From: Acidobacteriota bacterium
GTDB taxonomy: Bacteria; Acidobacteriota; Terriglobia; Terriglobales; Acidobacteriaceae
Assembly (NCBI GenBank): GCA_021802085.1
Contig: JAKAAZ010000082.1
Span: forward strand, 1 to 14,194
DNA length: 14,194 nucleotides
Reading direction: 5' to 3'
The position numbers and the translations under genes were made by a program. This document shows, piece by piece, positions 1-8,486 of this stretch. A model generated the notes under the pieces. The model was not told where the DNA came from, made no database searches, and saw nothing but the letters and a program-made list of their open reading frames with translations. Within the stretch, counting starts at the first letter, position 1, and every line of letters starts with the position of its first letter.

Positions 1-1
1 G

Positions 2-1438
2 ACCACCGACTATCCGGACTACCAGCCTGTGATGACCTTCGCCACGAGCGATGCGCTGCGGCGGCGCATGTTTCTGGCATACAACACCCGAGCCTATCCG
101 GCGAACAAGCAAATCCTGATGGAGATACTGGCCACGCGGAAGGAACTGGCGGAGACGCTCGGCTTTGCGACATGGGCGGATCTGGCGACCGCGGATCAGA
201 TGATGGGATCGGCGGCGAATGTAAAAACATTTCTCGCCCAGCTCGACATGGCCTCCAAACCCGGCGCAACCCGGGAATACGGCATGGTGCTGGACTTCGC
301 GCGGCAGCGTCAGCCAGGGCTGACCGCAATCGACGCCTCCAGCGCGACATACTGGTACGAGCAATATCGCCGCTCCGCATTCGATTTCGACTCGCAGTCT
401 GTGCGACCCTATTTCCCTTACGAGCGCGTACAGCAGGGCATCCTCGACACGGCGGCCAAACTCTTTCACGTCGAGTTTCGTCCCGCGCCCCAGCAAGGAG
501 AAGACGCTGCAGCCCTCTGGGATCCATCCGTTACTGCGTGGGATGTCTACGATCGCCCGCTGGAAAGAGAAAACGGCAATGCCAAGGACGAAAAGATAGG
601 CCGTTTTTATCTGGACATGCATCCCCGCGAGGGCAAGGACAAATGGTTCTCCGCGTTTCCGCTGGTTCCAGGAATCCGGGGCGTGCAGGGCCCCGAGGCC
701 GCGCTCATCTGTAATTTTCCAGGCGGGAACACAGACGCTGCAAAGTCCGATCCGGGCTTGATGCAGTATTCCGACGTTGTGACCTTCTTTCACGAGTTCG
801 GGCACCTGATGCACGCCATCCTCGGCGGCCAGCAGCCATGGGCGGGGGTCAGCGGTATCGCCACGGAAGGGGATTTCGTCGAAGTACCATCGCAAATGCT
901 GGAGGAATTCTTCCGCAACGCCGGACTGTTGCAGTCCTTTGCGCTCCACTATCAGACCGATGAACCGATCCCAGCCGAGATGGTGGCGCGCATGAACCGC
1001 GCCAGCGCCTTTGGCCGCGGCAATGGCGTGCGCGGCCAGCTCTTCTACACGCGATTTTCACTCGATCTGCATTGCCTGGAGCCGACCACGATCGATCTGG
1101 ACGCGATCATGCACGCCGGCTACACCGCCGCGCTTCCCTATACGTGGATGGAGGGCAACCGTCTCTACACGAGCTTCACGCACCTGGTCGGCTATTCCTC
1201 GAACTACTACACGTATTTATTCGATAAGGTGATCGCGCTCGATTTTTATCGCCAGTTCGACCCGAAGAACCTGGTCGAAGGCCCGGCAGCATTGCGGTAT
1301 CGAAAAGAAGTGCTGGAACCGGGCGGCTCGCAGCCAGGAGAAACGCTGGTGCGGAATTTTCTCCATCGGCCCCAAAGCCTGGAAGCTTTCCAGGCCTGGA
1401 TGAACGAGGAGTTCGCGGGAGAGAAAGTCGCAGAGTGA
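2..1438 (+). CDS. M3-family zinc oligopeptidase (thimet oligopeptidase/Dcp-like), 5'-truncated by window edge
   Basis: Only the C-terminal part, about 478 residues, is visible. The frame is open to the left edge with no stop, so the GTG at 29 is unlikely to be the true start; M3 enzymes are usually 600-700 residues. Numbering from that GTG, the zinc-binding HEFGH motif is at 255-259 (H255, catalytic E256, H259). The family's third ligand is E285 in FVEVPSQMLE, which lines up with the FVEAPSQMLE segment of thimet oligopeptidase. The Tyr/Gly-rich C-terminal substrate-binding region (GYSSNYYTYLFDKV) is also present. M3 enzymes cut short peptides and complete protein turnover in the cytoplasm or periplasm; the location cannot be judged because the N-terminus is missing. 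The next gene, a histidine kinase, lies 134 bases downstream, so an operon is not obvious. The family assignment is firm; the exact subtype is not. Confidence 0.93.
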   Translation, partial: TTDYPDYQPVMTFATSDALRRRMFLAYNTRAYPANKQILMEILATRKELAETLGFATWADLATADQMMGSAANVKTFLAQLDMASKPGATREYGMVLDFARQRQPGLTAIDASSATYWYEQYRRSAFDFDSQSVRPYFPYERVQQGILDTAAKLFHVEFRPAPQQGEDAAALWDPSVTAWDVYDRPLERENGNAKDEKIGRFYLDMHPREGKDKWFSAFPLVPGIRGVQGPEAALICNFPGGNTDAAKSDPGLMQYSDVVTFFHEFGHLMHAILGGQQPWAGVSGIATEGDFVEVPSQMLEEFFRNAGLLQSFALHYQTDEPIPAEMVARMNRASAFGRGNGVRGQLFYTRFSLDLHCLEPTTIDLDAIMHAGYTAALPYTWMEGNRLYTSFTHLVGYSSNYYTYLFDKVIALDFYRQFDPKNLVEGPAALRYRKEVLEPGGSQPGETLVRNFLHRPQSLEAFQAWMNEEFAGEKVAE

Positions 1439-1501
1439 GGGAGTATTTTCTCTGCGACGATCTTTCCGCCTTTCCGCTTGCCGCTCTGGACGCATCATAC
1501 T

Positions 1502-1521
1502 TCACGGTATAGTACCGGTGA
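1502..1521. other. Imperfect inverted repeat between peptidase and histidine kinase
   Basis: TCACGGTA (1502-1509) and TACCGGTGA (1513-1521) pair around a three-base TAG loop, with one bulged base. It lies 64 bases after the peptidase stop and 51 bases before the kinase start. No T-run follows on either strand, so it is a poor intrinsic terminator. It could be an operator or a leader-RNA hairpin of the kinase gene, or chance. Confidence 0.25.
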
Positions 1522-1572
1522 TGTACGGTCGGGAGGATTCACAGCTTCTCCACCCCGATTCCCTGGAGATAC

Positions 1573-2700
1573 ATGTTCTTGAGCCATCCCTCGGAAGCAG
1601 CGACAAAGCAGCACGACATGCAGAAGGACATCTTTGAGGAGCCCCGTTTCCTGCTTGCCGCTATTATCGACTCGTCGGAAGACGCCATTATCAGTAAAGA
1701 TTTGAATGGCATCATCACCAGTTGGAACCAGGCGGCCAGCCGCATGTACGGTTACACCGCGGAGGAGATCGTTGGGCAATCGATTCTGCGGCTGATCCCC
1801 GAAGAATTGTATCCCGAGGAGGCGGAGATTCTGCGGAAGTTGAGGGCGGGAGAACGCATCGAGCATTATGAGACGACGAGGATCGGAAAGAGCGGACAAC
1901 GACTCGAAGTTTCACTGACAATCTCTCCGGTGAAGGACAGCACTGGCCGAATCATTGGCAGCTCGAAGATTGCGCGGGACATCTCCACTCGAAAAAAGAT
2001 GGAGCGCACGCTGGTGCAATCGGAAAAACTGGCAGCCACGGGCCATATGGCAGCCACGATCGCCCACGAGATCAACAACCCGTTGGAATCTCTATTGAAT
2101 CTTGTCTTTCTAGCTCGCGAGAGCTCCCCCTGCGATAGTGAAGCTCACAGCTATCTACGAACGGCGGAGAGAGAGATTGAACGCATCTCCCACATTGCCC
2201 GGCAGACGCTCGGCTACTATCGCGACACGGGTGCGCCATGTGGGGTCTCTCTTCATGACCTGTTTCAGGATGTTTTGGCAGTCTACCAATCGAAGCTTTC
2301 AGCCAGAAAGATTGCCGTCGAGTACAAATTGGAAGCTCTACCACTCGTCAAGGCCAGCCGGGGAGAGCTGATACAGGTATTCTCAAACATCATCGCGAAT
2401 TCTATCGACGCTATGGACCGAGGCGGATTACTCGGCATTCAGGCTACAAGGGCAACGGGTGCCGAACGAGAGGCCGCTGAGATTGTCATCCGTGACCAGG
2501 GCTGCGGTATTTCACAGGCGAATCTCGCGAGGATATTTGAACCGTTCTTTACGACGAAGAGCCATCTTGGAAACGGCATCGGATTATGGGTCGCGAAACA
2601 GCTCGTGGAAAAGCATGGCGGTCGGATCACGGTAACCAGCAGCACAGAGCGCGGCAGCAGCGGCACGAGCGTTCTGGTATCCATCCCATTTGTGAGCTGA
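1573..2700 (+). CDS. Soluble PAS-domain sensor histidine kinase (orphan)
   Basis: This 375-residue protein has one PAS domain (about residues 25-140; its core reads LNGIITSWNQAASRMYGYTAEEIVGQ and ends with the PAC-like SSKIARDIST). A HisKA dimerisation domain follows, with the phospho-accepting H165 in AHEINNPLES. The HATPase domain shows an N-box (N276 in IIANSIDAM), G1 box (D308 in DQGCGI), F-box (FEPFFTTK) and G2 box (GNGIGLWVAKQLVEKHGG), so all ATP-binding and autophosphorylation elements look intact. There is no signal peptide or membrane segment, so it should sense a cytoplasmic cue through the PAS pocket. I chose the ATG at 1573 because GGAG lies at 1565-1568, though the spacing of 4 is short; ATG 1618 is an in-frame alternative just before the PAS domain. 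No response regulator is adjacent, so its partner is encoded elsewhere. The signal is unknown. Confidence 0.93.
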   Translation: MFLSHPSEAATKQHDMQKDIFEEPRFLLAAIIDSSEDAIISKDLNGIITSWNQAASRMYGYTAEEIVGQSILRLIPEELYPEEAEILRKLRAGERIEHYETTRIGKSGQRLEVSLTISPVKDSTGRIIGSSKIARDISTRKKMERTLVQSEKLAATGHMAATIAHEINNPLESLLNLVFLARESSPCDSEAHSYLRTAEREIERISHIARQTLGYYRDTGAPCGVSLHDLFQDVLAVYQSKLSARKIAVEYKLEALPLVKASRGELIQVFSNIIANSIDAMDRGGLLGIQATRATGAEREAAEIVIRDQGCGISQANLARIFEPFFTTKSHLGNGIGLWVAKQLVEKHGGRITVTSSTERGSSGTSVLVSIPFVS

Positions 2701-2780
2701 TCCGACCGCAGTGTCAGCGCATCGAGGACGCGGTCTAAATCGGGCTTCCCGCGCTTTCGCAAACGGGGATGGGCCAGGCA

Positions 2781-4136
2781 TTACCGGGTGGCCAGAACGC
2801 CTCGTTCGTTTTGGATCGCCTGCAGCATGGTATCGTCATCGGAATATTTGAATGATGTAAGGTTGCGCTCTCGCGCCTGCTGCTCTTCGATCTTACCCAG
2901 GATTTCCAGATCCTGATTGGTGACTGGCGTCAGGCCTTTCGCCTGTAACTCGGCCAGGAGTTCTTCGGTGGAAAGGGAATCTTGCTCCGGCTGACCCTGC
3001 AAGTATTCGAGGACCTTTTTGGCGCCCTCTTCGCCATCGTGCCGCGCAATCCCGACTAGGCCTGTGCTGGCTCGTCGCGCCCATCCCACGACATAAATAC
3101 CTGGCAGCGGTTCATTGATGGCGGGGTCCCAGGCTTCGTAGATCGTCTCGGTCGACGAATCAGGCGCCGGCTTCGTGGCGTAACCGTCTGGACCCATCGG
3201 CAGTCCCACGGTTGGATCGTGTTTATCGCCAATCGCGAAGATCAACGTATCCACATCGAGTACTGCCGTGCGGTCCGTCGCTCGCGCCGCAGTGCTACCG
3301 TTCGCTCTTAGAGCAAGATCGTTTTCCGTGACCACCAGCTTTTCAATCCGTCCATCCGAGCCGGCGAGAATTTCCTTGGGTGAAGAAAGAAAGCGGAAGG
3401 TCAGCCTGGGCCGCTCCTCCGCGGGAAAAGTTTTCGTCAGGAATGGGAACGTGGCGTCGCCCAGTTTCTCCACCGACAGGTCTTGATTGCAGGCGGCGCA
3501 CGTCTCCCGAATGCGATCCAGTTCGCGCAGGAACTCTTCGCGCGGGATGTACTCCTCCACATACCCAATTTCTTTTTTGTCGAACTTGGCCTCATAGGGA
3601 CCCCGGCGCGCCACCACAATCACCTCTTCGGTCTTGCGGTGCGGATTGTCCCTGAGCAGCCAGCGCATGATGTCGGCGGCCACATTGCCCATCCCGATAA
3701 TGGCCACACGCTTGCCCGTGGAGAAGTCCATGGACGCGTAGGGAGGCAGTTGATTGTAGGCATAGACAAAATCTTTTGCCGAGTAGACGCCCGCGCTGTT
3801 TTCGCCGGGCAGACCAAGCTCGTTATAGCCCTGGGCCCCGCAGGAAAATACAATGGCCGAGGGATTCATCGCGCGCAAGTCGTCCAGCGTCAGATCATAT
3901 CCATCGCCGATTTTTACGTGGCCGAAGTAATGTACGTTGGGCAGTCCGAGAACCTTGGCAAACTGCTTGCGCAGTCCAAATTTCATTTTGTCTTTCAGTG
4001 GATAGATTCCATACTCCGCCAGGCCGCCAGGTTTAATGTCCCGATTGAAAAGGAACACCTGATGTCCTGCCAGAGCAATTTTCTGGGCAGCAAACAGACC
4101 GGCAGGGCCTGCGCCCACTACAAATACGTTTTTCAT
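2781..4136 (-). CDS. Adrenodoxin reductase/FprA-type NADPH:ferredoxin oxidoreductase (FAD flavoprotein)
   Basis: The 451-residue product starts with an FAD-binding Rossmann motif (GAGPAG, residues 8-13, then an acidic/Asn end at FNRD). The NADP-binding part is inserted in the middle: IIGMGNVAADIMR (about 146-158) followed by ARRGPYEAKFDKKE. The two arginines there are the usual NADPH 2'-phosphate contacts of this family, matching GRRGP in adrenodoxin reductase. The family's C-terminal GW-x-(K/R)R-x-x-TG FAD signature is present as GWARRASTGLVG (351-362). The length fits FprA. It should pass electrons between NADPH and a ferredoxin or similar small carrier in the cytoplasm; no ferredoxin gene is adjacent. 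The frame is open 30 codons further upstream, but I place the start at 4136 because the FAD motif must be near the N-terminus and a purine-rich GAAAGAGG precedes that ATG. It is convergent with the kinase gene and divergent from the M16 peptidase. A glutamate-synthase small-subunit-like oxidoreductase is the less likely alternative. Confidence 0.85.
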   Translation of the reverse strand: MKNVFVVGAGPAGLFAAQKIALAGHQVFLFNRDIKPGGLAEYGIYPLKDKMKFGLRKQFAKVLGLPNVHYFGHVKIGDGYDLTLDDLRAMNPSAIVFSCGAQGYNELGLPGENSAGVYSAKDFVYAYNQLPPYASMDFSTGKRVAIIGMGNVAADIMRWLLRDNPHRKTEEVIVVARRGPYEAKFDKKEIGYVEEYIPREEFLRELDRIRETCAACNQDLSVEKLGDATFPFLTKTFPAEERPRLTFRFLSSPKEILAGSDGRIEKLVVTENDLALRANGSTAARATDRTAVLDVDTLIFAIGDKHDPTVGLPMGPDGYATKPAPDSSTETIYEAWDPAINEPLPGIYVVGWARRASTGLVGIARHDGEEGAKKVLEYLQGQPEQDSLSTEELLAELQAKGLTPVTNQDLEILGKIEEQQARERNLTSFKYSDDDTMLQAIQNERGVLATR

Positions 4137-4498
4137 AGGCCTCTTTCTTTCATACCATAAACTCCATCGCTGCCGCGTGATACATGTCACAGTCTTGCAG
4201 GGTCTATCGGTCCTTGAAATGCGCATGGAGTGAACTCGGCTTTCAGGGAGACGTTGCGACCGCTGCTAGTTGGACGTTTGAGAACGGACAAATATGCGCA
4301 TCGCTGAGCGCAACTTCTGCGTTGGCAACGGCGTATATATTCCTTGGACGCAGTCCGTGACTATCGAAAACCGAAAAGCACTCGTCTAAACTGGTATGTA
4401 GCAGTCTGTGAGCGCCAGCGGATTTTGCGATGACGGCCACTACTCAAGCTTCCAGTCCCTATCTGTGCACACTCGATCTGAAAAGACACGAACATACA
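4137..4498. other. Divergent intergenic region between reductase and M16 peptidase genes
   Basis: About 360 bases with no convincing gene. The reductase frame stays open to 4226 and the M16 frame opens at 4430, but neither extension looks like conserved protein. It must hold promoters for both divergent genes. Apart from the CRP/FNR-like palindrome at 4176-4191, I could not single out a good -35/-10 pair by eye. No RNA gene or repeat was recognised. Confidence 0.5.
4176..4191 (-). promoter_or_regulatory. CRP/FNR-family-like operator upstream of the reductase gene
   Basis: CGTGA-TACATG-TCACA on the plus strand (TGTGA-N6-TCACG on the minus strand) matches nine of the ten conserved bases of the E. 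coli CRP consensus TGTGA-N6-TCACA. Its near edge is 39 bases upstream of the reductase start codon, a place where a Crp/Fnr-type activator or repressor could act on this promoter. Which regulator, if any, binds it is inference. Confidence 0.4.
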
Positions 4499-7150
4499 AT
4501 GCCAAGACAAGCGCTCTCCACCCTGATTCTGCTGCTAGCGGCAGCACTGCCTTCCGCGGCTCAATCGAATGTCACTCGGGCCACATTGAAGAATGGGCTG
4601 CATGTCATCATCATTACCAACCCGCTGGCGCCTGCCGTCAGCGTGTATGAAAACTACCGGGTGGGTGGCGACGAAACACCCGCAGGTTTTCCTGGAATGG
4701 CGCACGCCCAGGAGCACATGATGTTCCGAGGCTGCTCCGGAATGTCGGCGGACCAGACGGCGGCCATCTATGCCCAGTTGGGCGGCGACAACAACGCCGA
4801 TACGCAGCAAAATATCACGCAATATTACGAGACGGTTCCGGCGCACGACCTGGACATCGCCTTGCATGCGGATGCCGACTGCATGAAACAGGCGACCGAT
4901 TCCGCAGCGGAATGGACGCAGGAGCGCGGCGCGATCGAGCAGGAAGTGGCGCGGGACCTTTCCGATCCCAGCTATAAACTGATTACCCGCATGAACGGAG
5001 ACATGTTCGCGGGAACGCCCTACGCGCATGATCCGTTGGGCACCAAGCCATCCTTCGACGCCACCACGGCGGAGATGCTGCAGAGTTTCCACGAGAAGTG
5101 GTACGCTCCCAACAACGCGACCCTGGTGATTGCCGGCGATGTCGATCCGACCGCGACGATCGCCACCATCGAGAAACTGTATGGGGACATTCCGAGACGC
5201 GCGCTGCCGCCACGCCCGCAGGTGAGTCTGGCGCCCGTCAAGGCGGACAGTTTCACGGTGCCGACCGACGACCCCTACATCATCAGCGTTCTCGCGTTTC
5301 GTATGCCCGGGACGGACAGCCCAGATTATGCCGCAGCCACCATTCTGGCGGACGTGCTGGCCAGCCAGCGCGGCGCGATTTACGGCCTGGTCGCGGACGG
5401 AAAGGCTCTGGGCGCAGGTTTTCAGATGGAGGAGACCTATCGCAAGGCAAGCATGGGGATGGCCTACGTCGTGTTGCCATCGAACGCGGACCCGTCCGCG
5501 ATGGATACAACCATTCGCAAATTGCTGGCCGACGATGTCGCGCAAGGACTCTCTCCGGACCTGGTTGCGGCCGCCAAGCGGAGCGAAATTTCTTCGGCGG
5601 AATTCAATCGCAACTCCATTCCCGGACTGGCCAATCTGTGGTCGGAGGCAGTCGCCAGCGAGGGTCGGACATCGCCGGAGCAGGATGTCGACGCGATCAG
5701 GAAAGTTACAGTGGAGGATGTGAACCGGGTTGCGAAGCAGTACCTGGTGGAGCAGAACGCGATTGTCGGGACGCTGCAACCGCAGCCATCGGGCGCGCCG
5801 GTTGCCGGCAAGGGATTTGGCGGCGGCGAAAAAGTGACCAGCGCGCCGACCAAACCAGTGCCATTGCCGCCCTGGGCAGAAACTGAACTGGGCAAACTGG
5901 CGCTGCCGAAATGGAACCTGCATCCCTCCGACACCGTACTGCCGAATGGGATTCGGCTGATTGTCCAGACCGACCGAACCACTCCAACCGTCACTGTGAT
6001 GGGACATATCCGCCATCAAGGCAGTCTGGAAACGCCTGCCGGTCAGGACGGCGTTGGCAGTGTACTCGGCGACCTGTTTTCCTACGGCACCACGACGCTT
6101 GATCGAATCGCGTTCCAGAAGGCGCTCGATGACATCGGCGCAAATGAGTCCGCAGGTTCGGACTTTTCCCTGCAAGTATTGAAACAGTATTTTGACCGCG
6201 GACTGTTTTTGCTCGCCGACAACGAACTTCATCCGGCGCTGCCCGCGCCCGCATTCAAAATCGTGCAGCAGCAGACGTCGCAGTCTCTGGCGGACGTGCT
6301 CAAGAGTCCCCGCTACCTGGCCGACCGCGCGCAATCGAAAGGATTGTTGCCACCCAAAGACCCGGCGCTGCGTCAGGCGACCCCGCAGACGGTCGATTCC
6401 CTGACCTTGAACGATGTCCAAAACTATTACGCGAAGACCTTTCGTCCCGACCTGACTACCATCGTTGTGATCGGAGACATTACACCGGAGGAAGCTCGCG
6501 CCGCGATCGAAAAAGACTTCGACAGTTGGAAAGCGACGGGGCCAAAACCTCAGGTGGATCTTGAGCCTGTCCCGCCCAATCACCCGACGGCGAAAGACGT
6601 GCCCGATCCCACGCGTGTTCAAGACAGCGTTTCGCTTTCCGAAGAGCTGCCCATGAATCGCTTCGACCCTGAGTACTATGCCTTGGAACTGGGCAATCAC
6701 GTGTTGGGAGGCGGATTCTACGCCACGCGGTTATATCGCGACTTGCGGGAGAAGACGGGGTACGTATACTTCGTTTCGAACGCGCTCGCGGCCGAAAAAA
6801 CACGGACTGTTTTCTCAGTAACGTATGGAGCCAATCCCGGGAATGTCTCGAAGGCGAACGCTCTGATCGCTCGCGATTTGCGAGAGATGCAAACGACCGA
6901 CGCCACCCCAGCGGAATTGCAGCAGGCGAAGGCTTTGTTGCTGCGGCAGATTCCGCTGGCGGAAGCCAGCGAAAGCAGCGTTGCCGCGGGCCTCCTGCGG
7001 CGCGCTGTGATGGGACTTCCTCTGGATGAACCGGAAGTTGCGGCGAAGCTCTATTTTTCAATGACGGCAGATCAAGTGCGCGCGGCCTTCGCGAAACTCA
7101 TTCGGCCGGACGATTTCGTTCAGGTGGTGCTGGGTCCGGCGCCGCATTAG
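4499..7150 (+). CDS. Secreted M16-family (pitrilysin-like) zinc metallopeptidase, two-domain
   Basis: The chosen ATG gives an 883-residue protein with a clear signal peptide: MPRQ, then a Leu/Ala core, ending PSAAQS with likely cleavage near A21. The frame is open 23 codons further up (ATG 4430), but that would bury the signal, so I reject it; neither start has a strong ribosome binding site. The first M16 domain has the inverted zinc motif HxxEH as HAQEH (H69, E72, H73). The third ligand is a glutamate in GAIEQEVARD (E147 or E149). An M16 C-type domain follows (about 180-370). The second half begins near 480 (VLPNGIRLIVQTD) and keeps the fold but has no HxxEH, so it is a non-catalytic half, as is normal for this family. 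The C-terminal part has the family's RLYRDLREKTGYVYFVSN segment, typical of M16 substrate-binding halves. It should degrade peptides in the periplasm or outside the cell. It stands alone. Confidence 0.93.
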   Translation: MPRQALSTLILLLAAALPSAAQSNVTRATLKNGLHVIIITNPLAPAVSVYENYRVGGDETPAGFPGMAHAQEHMMFRGCSGMSADQTAAIYAQLGGDNNADTQQNITQYYETVPAHDLDIALHADADCMKQATDSAAEWTQERGAIEQEVARDLSDPSYKLITRMNGDMFAGTPYAHDPLGTKPSFDATTAEMLQSFHEKWYAPNNATLVIAGDVDPTATIATIEKLYGDIPRRALPPRPQVSLAPVKADSFTVPTDDPYIISVLAFRMPGTDSPDYAAATILADVLASQRGAIYGLVADGKALGAGFQMEETYRKASMGMAYVVLPSNADPSAMDTTIRKLLADDVAQGLSPDLVAAAKRSEISSAEFNRNSIPGLANLWSEAVASEGRTSPEQDVDAIRKVTVEDVNRVAKQYLVEQNAIVGTLQPQPSGAPVAGKGFGGGEKVTSAPTKPVPLPPWAETELGKLALPKWNLHPSDTVLPNGIRLIVQTDRTTPTVTVMGHIRHQGSLETPAGQDGVGSVLGDLFSYGTTTLDRIAFQKALDDIGANESAGSDFSLQVLKQYFDRGLFLLADNELHPALPAPAFKIVQQQTSQSLADVLKSPRYLADRAQSKGLLPPKDPALRQATPQTVDSLTLNDVQNYYAKTFRPDLTTIVVIGDITPEEARAAIEKDFDSWKATGPKPQVDLEPVPPNHPTAKDVPDPTRVQDSVSLSEELPMNRFDPEYYALELGNHVLGGGFYATRLYRDLREKTGYVYFVSNALAAEKTRTVFSVTYGANPGNVSKANALIARDLREMQTTDATPAELQQAKALLLRQIPLAEASESSVAAGLLRRAVMGLPLDEPEVAAKLYFSMTADQVRAAFAKLIRPDDFVQVVLGPAPH

Positions 7151-7459
7151 GCCAATTTTCCTGAAGGTGTATAGCGAAGCAAACGAGCGAATCGCGGCCT
7201 TACCTAAAAGAGAAGGCTGCGCGAACGGTATCTCGGCAACCTATGACATCAGGAGAACCGATCCAGTACTACAGTTGCGGATAGAAGATTGGCGGAGGCG
7301 ATCCGCGCTTTCGATCGTGGCAGCACATGGCTCACAATTGATGTCATCTTCGCCACTGGGTCCAATGCAGCAGATGTTTAAGGTCGTAGGTCTGATACGT
7401 TTTCAATTTCCGAGTTGGATAAGTTGATTTCTCTGGAGTGCTAACGCAGCCGGAAACAT
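7151..7459. other. Gene-free intergenic stretch
   Basis: This lies between the end of the M16 gene and the end of the convergent DeoR gene. An 86-codon open frame (7167-7427, GTG start) has no ribosome binding site and no resemblance I recognise. A small GCGGA/TCCGC hairpin at 7292-7306 lacks a T-run. I see no tRNA, no intrinsic terminator and no repeat that I can support. Confidence 0.5.
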
Positions 7460-7468
7460 TTATCCGGC
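7449..7468 (-). other. Inverted repeat over the stop codon of the DeoR gene
   Basis: GCCGGA (7449-7454) and TCCGGC (7463-7468) form a six-pair, GC-rich stem with an eight-base loop that contains the TAA stop of the DeoR gene. There is no T-run after it on the minus strand, so at most it is a weak terminator or 3'-end stabiliser. Confidence 0.25.
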
Positions 7469-8275
7469 GGTCGGCTGGGTTCGGCCGGCAGATGTGCGGT
7501 TCTCTTGCGGTCCGGCGACGATGACCTGGACTCCAGATTCCCGCAGAGTGGTGATGTATTTCTGGTCGGTGCCGGAATCTGTCACCAGCGTATGAATGTC
7601 GGTGGACGGCCCGACATAGGCGAACCCTTGATTGCCGAATTTGCTGTGGTCGGCCAATCCGATCCGTTCCTTGGCAACTTTCGTGATCTGTTTTTTGATC
7701 GAAGCTTCACTCTGACTCGCCGTCGAAATTCCATAGTCCGGATCGATCGCGCTGATGCCCAGAACAGCCTTGTCCACTCGAATTTCAGTCAACGACCGCT
7801 GCGCCCACAGCCCTGAAAGATAGAAGATATCGCGCTGCAGGTCGCCTCCTGTGCACATGACATTGATGTGTGCAGCCCGCTGCAGCTGGCAGACGATCAG
7901 CGGTGAGTTGGTGACTACCGTGAGACGGTTCCGCTGCAGCAGGTGTGCGGCGAGCTCGTACACCGTGGTGCTGCCTTCCAGAAAAACTGTATCGCCGTCG
8001 AGAATCAATTTTGCGGCTGCTTCCGCGATCCACTGCTTCTGTTCCAGATTGATCCTTCCAAGAGCTTCATAGGACGGCTGGAAGTTGGTGCTGGTCGTCT
8101 TGGAAACGGCTCCTCCATGGGAGCGGACCAGCAAGCCCTCTTCTTCCAGTGCCGCCAGATCTCTGCGGATCGTCGCGGCGGTCACGCCAAGCGTCGTTTT
8201 CAGCTCAGTAGCGCTCACAGTGCGCTGCCTGGCGAGCACTTCACAAATTCGGAAACGCCGTTCCTCAGCGAGCAT
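7460..8275 (-). CDS. DeoR/GlpR-family transcriptional repressor
   Basis: The 271-residue protein starts with the typical DeoR N-terminus (MLAEERRFRICEVLARQ). A winged helix-turn-helix follows (about 19-60: SATELKTTLGVTAATIRRDLAALEEEGLLVRSHGGAV), including the family hallmark TIRRDL recognition helix and RxHGGA wing. The C-terminal DeoR sensor domain shows the sugar-phosphate-binding pattern (DGDTVFLEGSTTVYELA, VVTNS, CTGGDLQRD, and later DHSKFG). This family usually represses sugar catabolic operons and is released by a phosphorylated sugar. It has a good ribosome binding site, AGAGGG at 8288-8283 with spacing 7. It is divergent from the sugar operon starting at 8498, which is the obvious target. 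The effector is probably the kinase product of that operon; this is inference. Confidence 0.93.
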   Translation of the reverse strand: MLAEERRFRICEVLARQRTVSATELKTTLGVTAATIRRDLAALEEEGLLVRSHGGAVSKTTSTNFQPSYEALGRINLEQKQWIAEAAAKLILDGDTVFLEGSTTVYELAAHLLQRNRLTVVTNSPLIVCQLQRAAHINVMCTGGDLQRDIFYLSGLWAQRSLTEIRVDKAVLGISAIDPDYGISTASQSEASIKKQITKVAKERIGLADHSKFGNQGFAYVGPSTDIHTLVTDSGTDQKYITTLRESGVQVIVAGPQENRTSAGRTQPTAG

Positions 8276-8322
8276 GTTTTAGCCCTCTATATCTCGCACC
8301 GCGATGCTTGTCGCCCCGCTGT

Positions 8323-8393
8323 CGATCATAACGATTCTGAGCATAGCAGCAATGCCTCATTTCCGCAGATATCGCTCGTCAAAGCGATCATAA
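8323..8393. repeat. Direct repeat CGATCATAA, candidate repressor half-sites
   Basis: Identical nine-base copies lie at 8323-8331 and 8385-8393, 62 bases apart start to start, close to six turns of the helix. Both are in the spacer between the DeoR gene and the sugar operon. Same-face spacing would suit a looping oligomeric repressor. A nine-base repeat in about 220 bases could still be chance. Confidence 0.3.
8325..8352 (-). promoter_or_regulatory. Candidate deoR-gene promoter
   Basis: On the minus strand TTGCTG (8352-8347) and TATGAT (8330-8325) are separated by 16 bases. The -10 box is good and the -35 fair. The -10 lies inside one copy of the CGATCATAA repeat, so a protein binding the repeat would block this promoter; this fits autoregulation. 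Confidence 0.35.
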
Positions 8394-8417
8394 AGGAATA
8401 ATAATGAACACAAAGGA

Positions 8418-8447
8418 TTGACATTCGAAGCGTTTTCTCGATACTTT
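8418..8447 (+). promoter_or_regulatory. Sigma70-type promoter of the sugar operon
   Basis: A perfect -35 TTGACA (8418-8423) is followed, after 18 bases, by TACTTT (8442-8447); the shifted hexamer ATACTT gives a 17-base spacer. Transcription would start near 8454, leaving a leader of about 44 bases before the aldolase. It is the best promoter match in the window. Confidence 0.6.
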
Positions 8448-8456
8448 ATGAAAAGT
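8443..8456. promoter_or_regulatory. Palindrome over the -10/start of the operon promoter
   Basis: ACTTT-ATGA-AAAGT is a perfect inverted repeat overlapping the -10 box and likely transcription start. Its position is ideal for a repressor such as the divergent DeoR protein. The arms are AT-rich and short, so it remains a candidate only. Confidence 0.3.
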
Positions 8457-8486
8457 GTAACCAAGTTTGCATAGAAACGACAAGCT

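Noticed and set aside
2704..2735. GACCGC/GCGGTC inverted repeat between the convergent kinase and reductase genes as a bidirectional terminator
   Set aside because: The stem is only six pairs around a 20-base loop and no T-run follows on either strand.
3483..4160. A 225-codon plus-strand frame opposite the reductase gene
   Set aside because: It is the complement of the FAD/NADP-binding region of the reductase, which has strong family motifs; the plus-strand product has none.
4535..6700. A 721-codon open frame on the minus strand opposite the M16 peptidase gene
   Set aside because: It is antisense to a gene with a clear signal peptide, HxxEH motif and full domain order. Its translation is rich in Arg, His and Gly with no recognisable domain, as expected of the complement of GC-rich coding DNA.
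7167..7427. An 86-codon frame in the spacer after the M16 gene
   Set aside because: GTG start, no ribosome binding site, no recognisable similarity or motif.
8404..8421. A five-codon leader frame (MNTKD) with an upstream AAGGA in the operon spacer
   Set aside because: It overlaps the -35 box of the operon promoter and would not be on the transcript from it; too short to judge.
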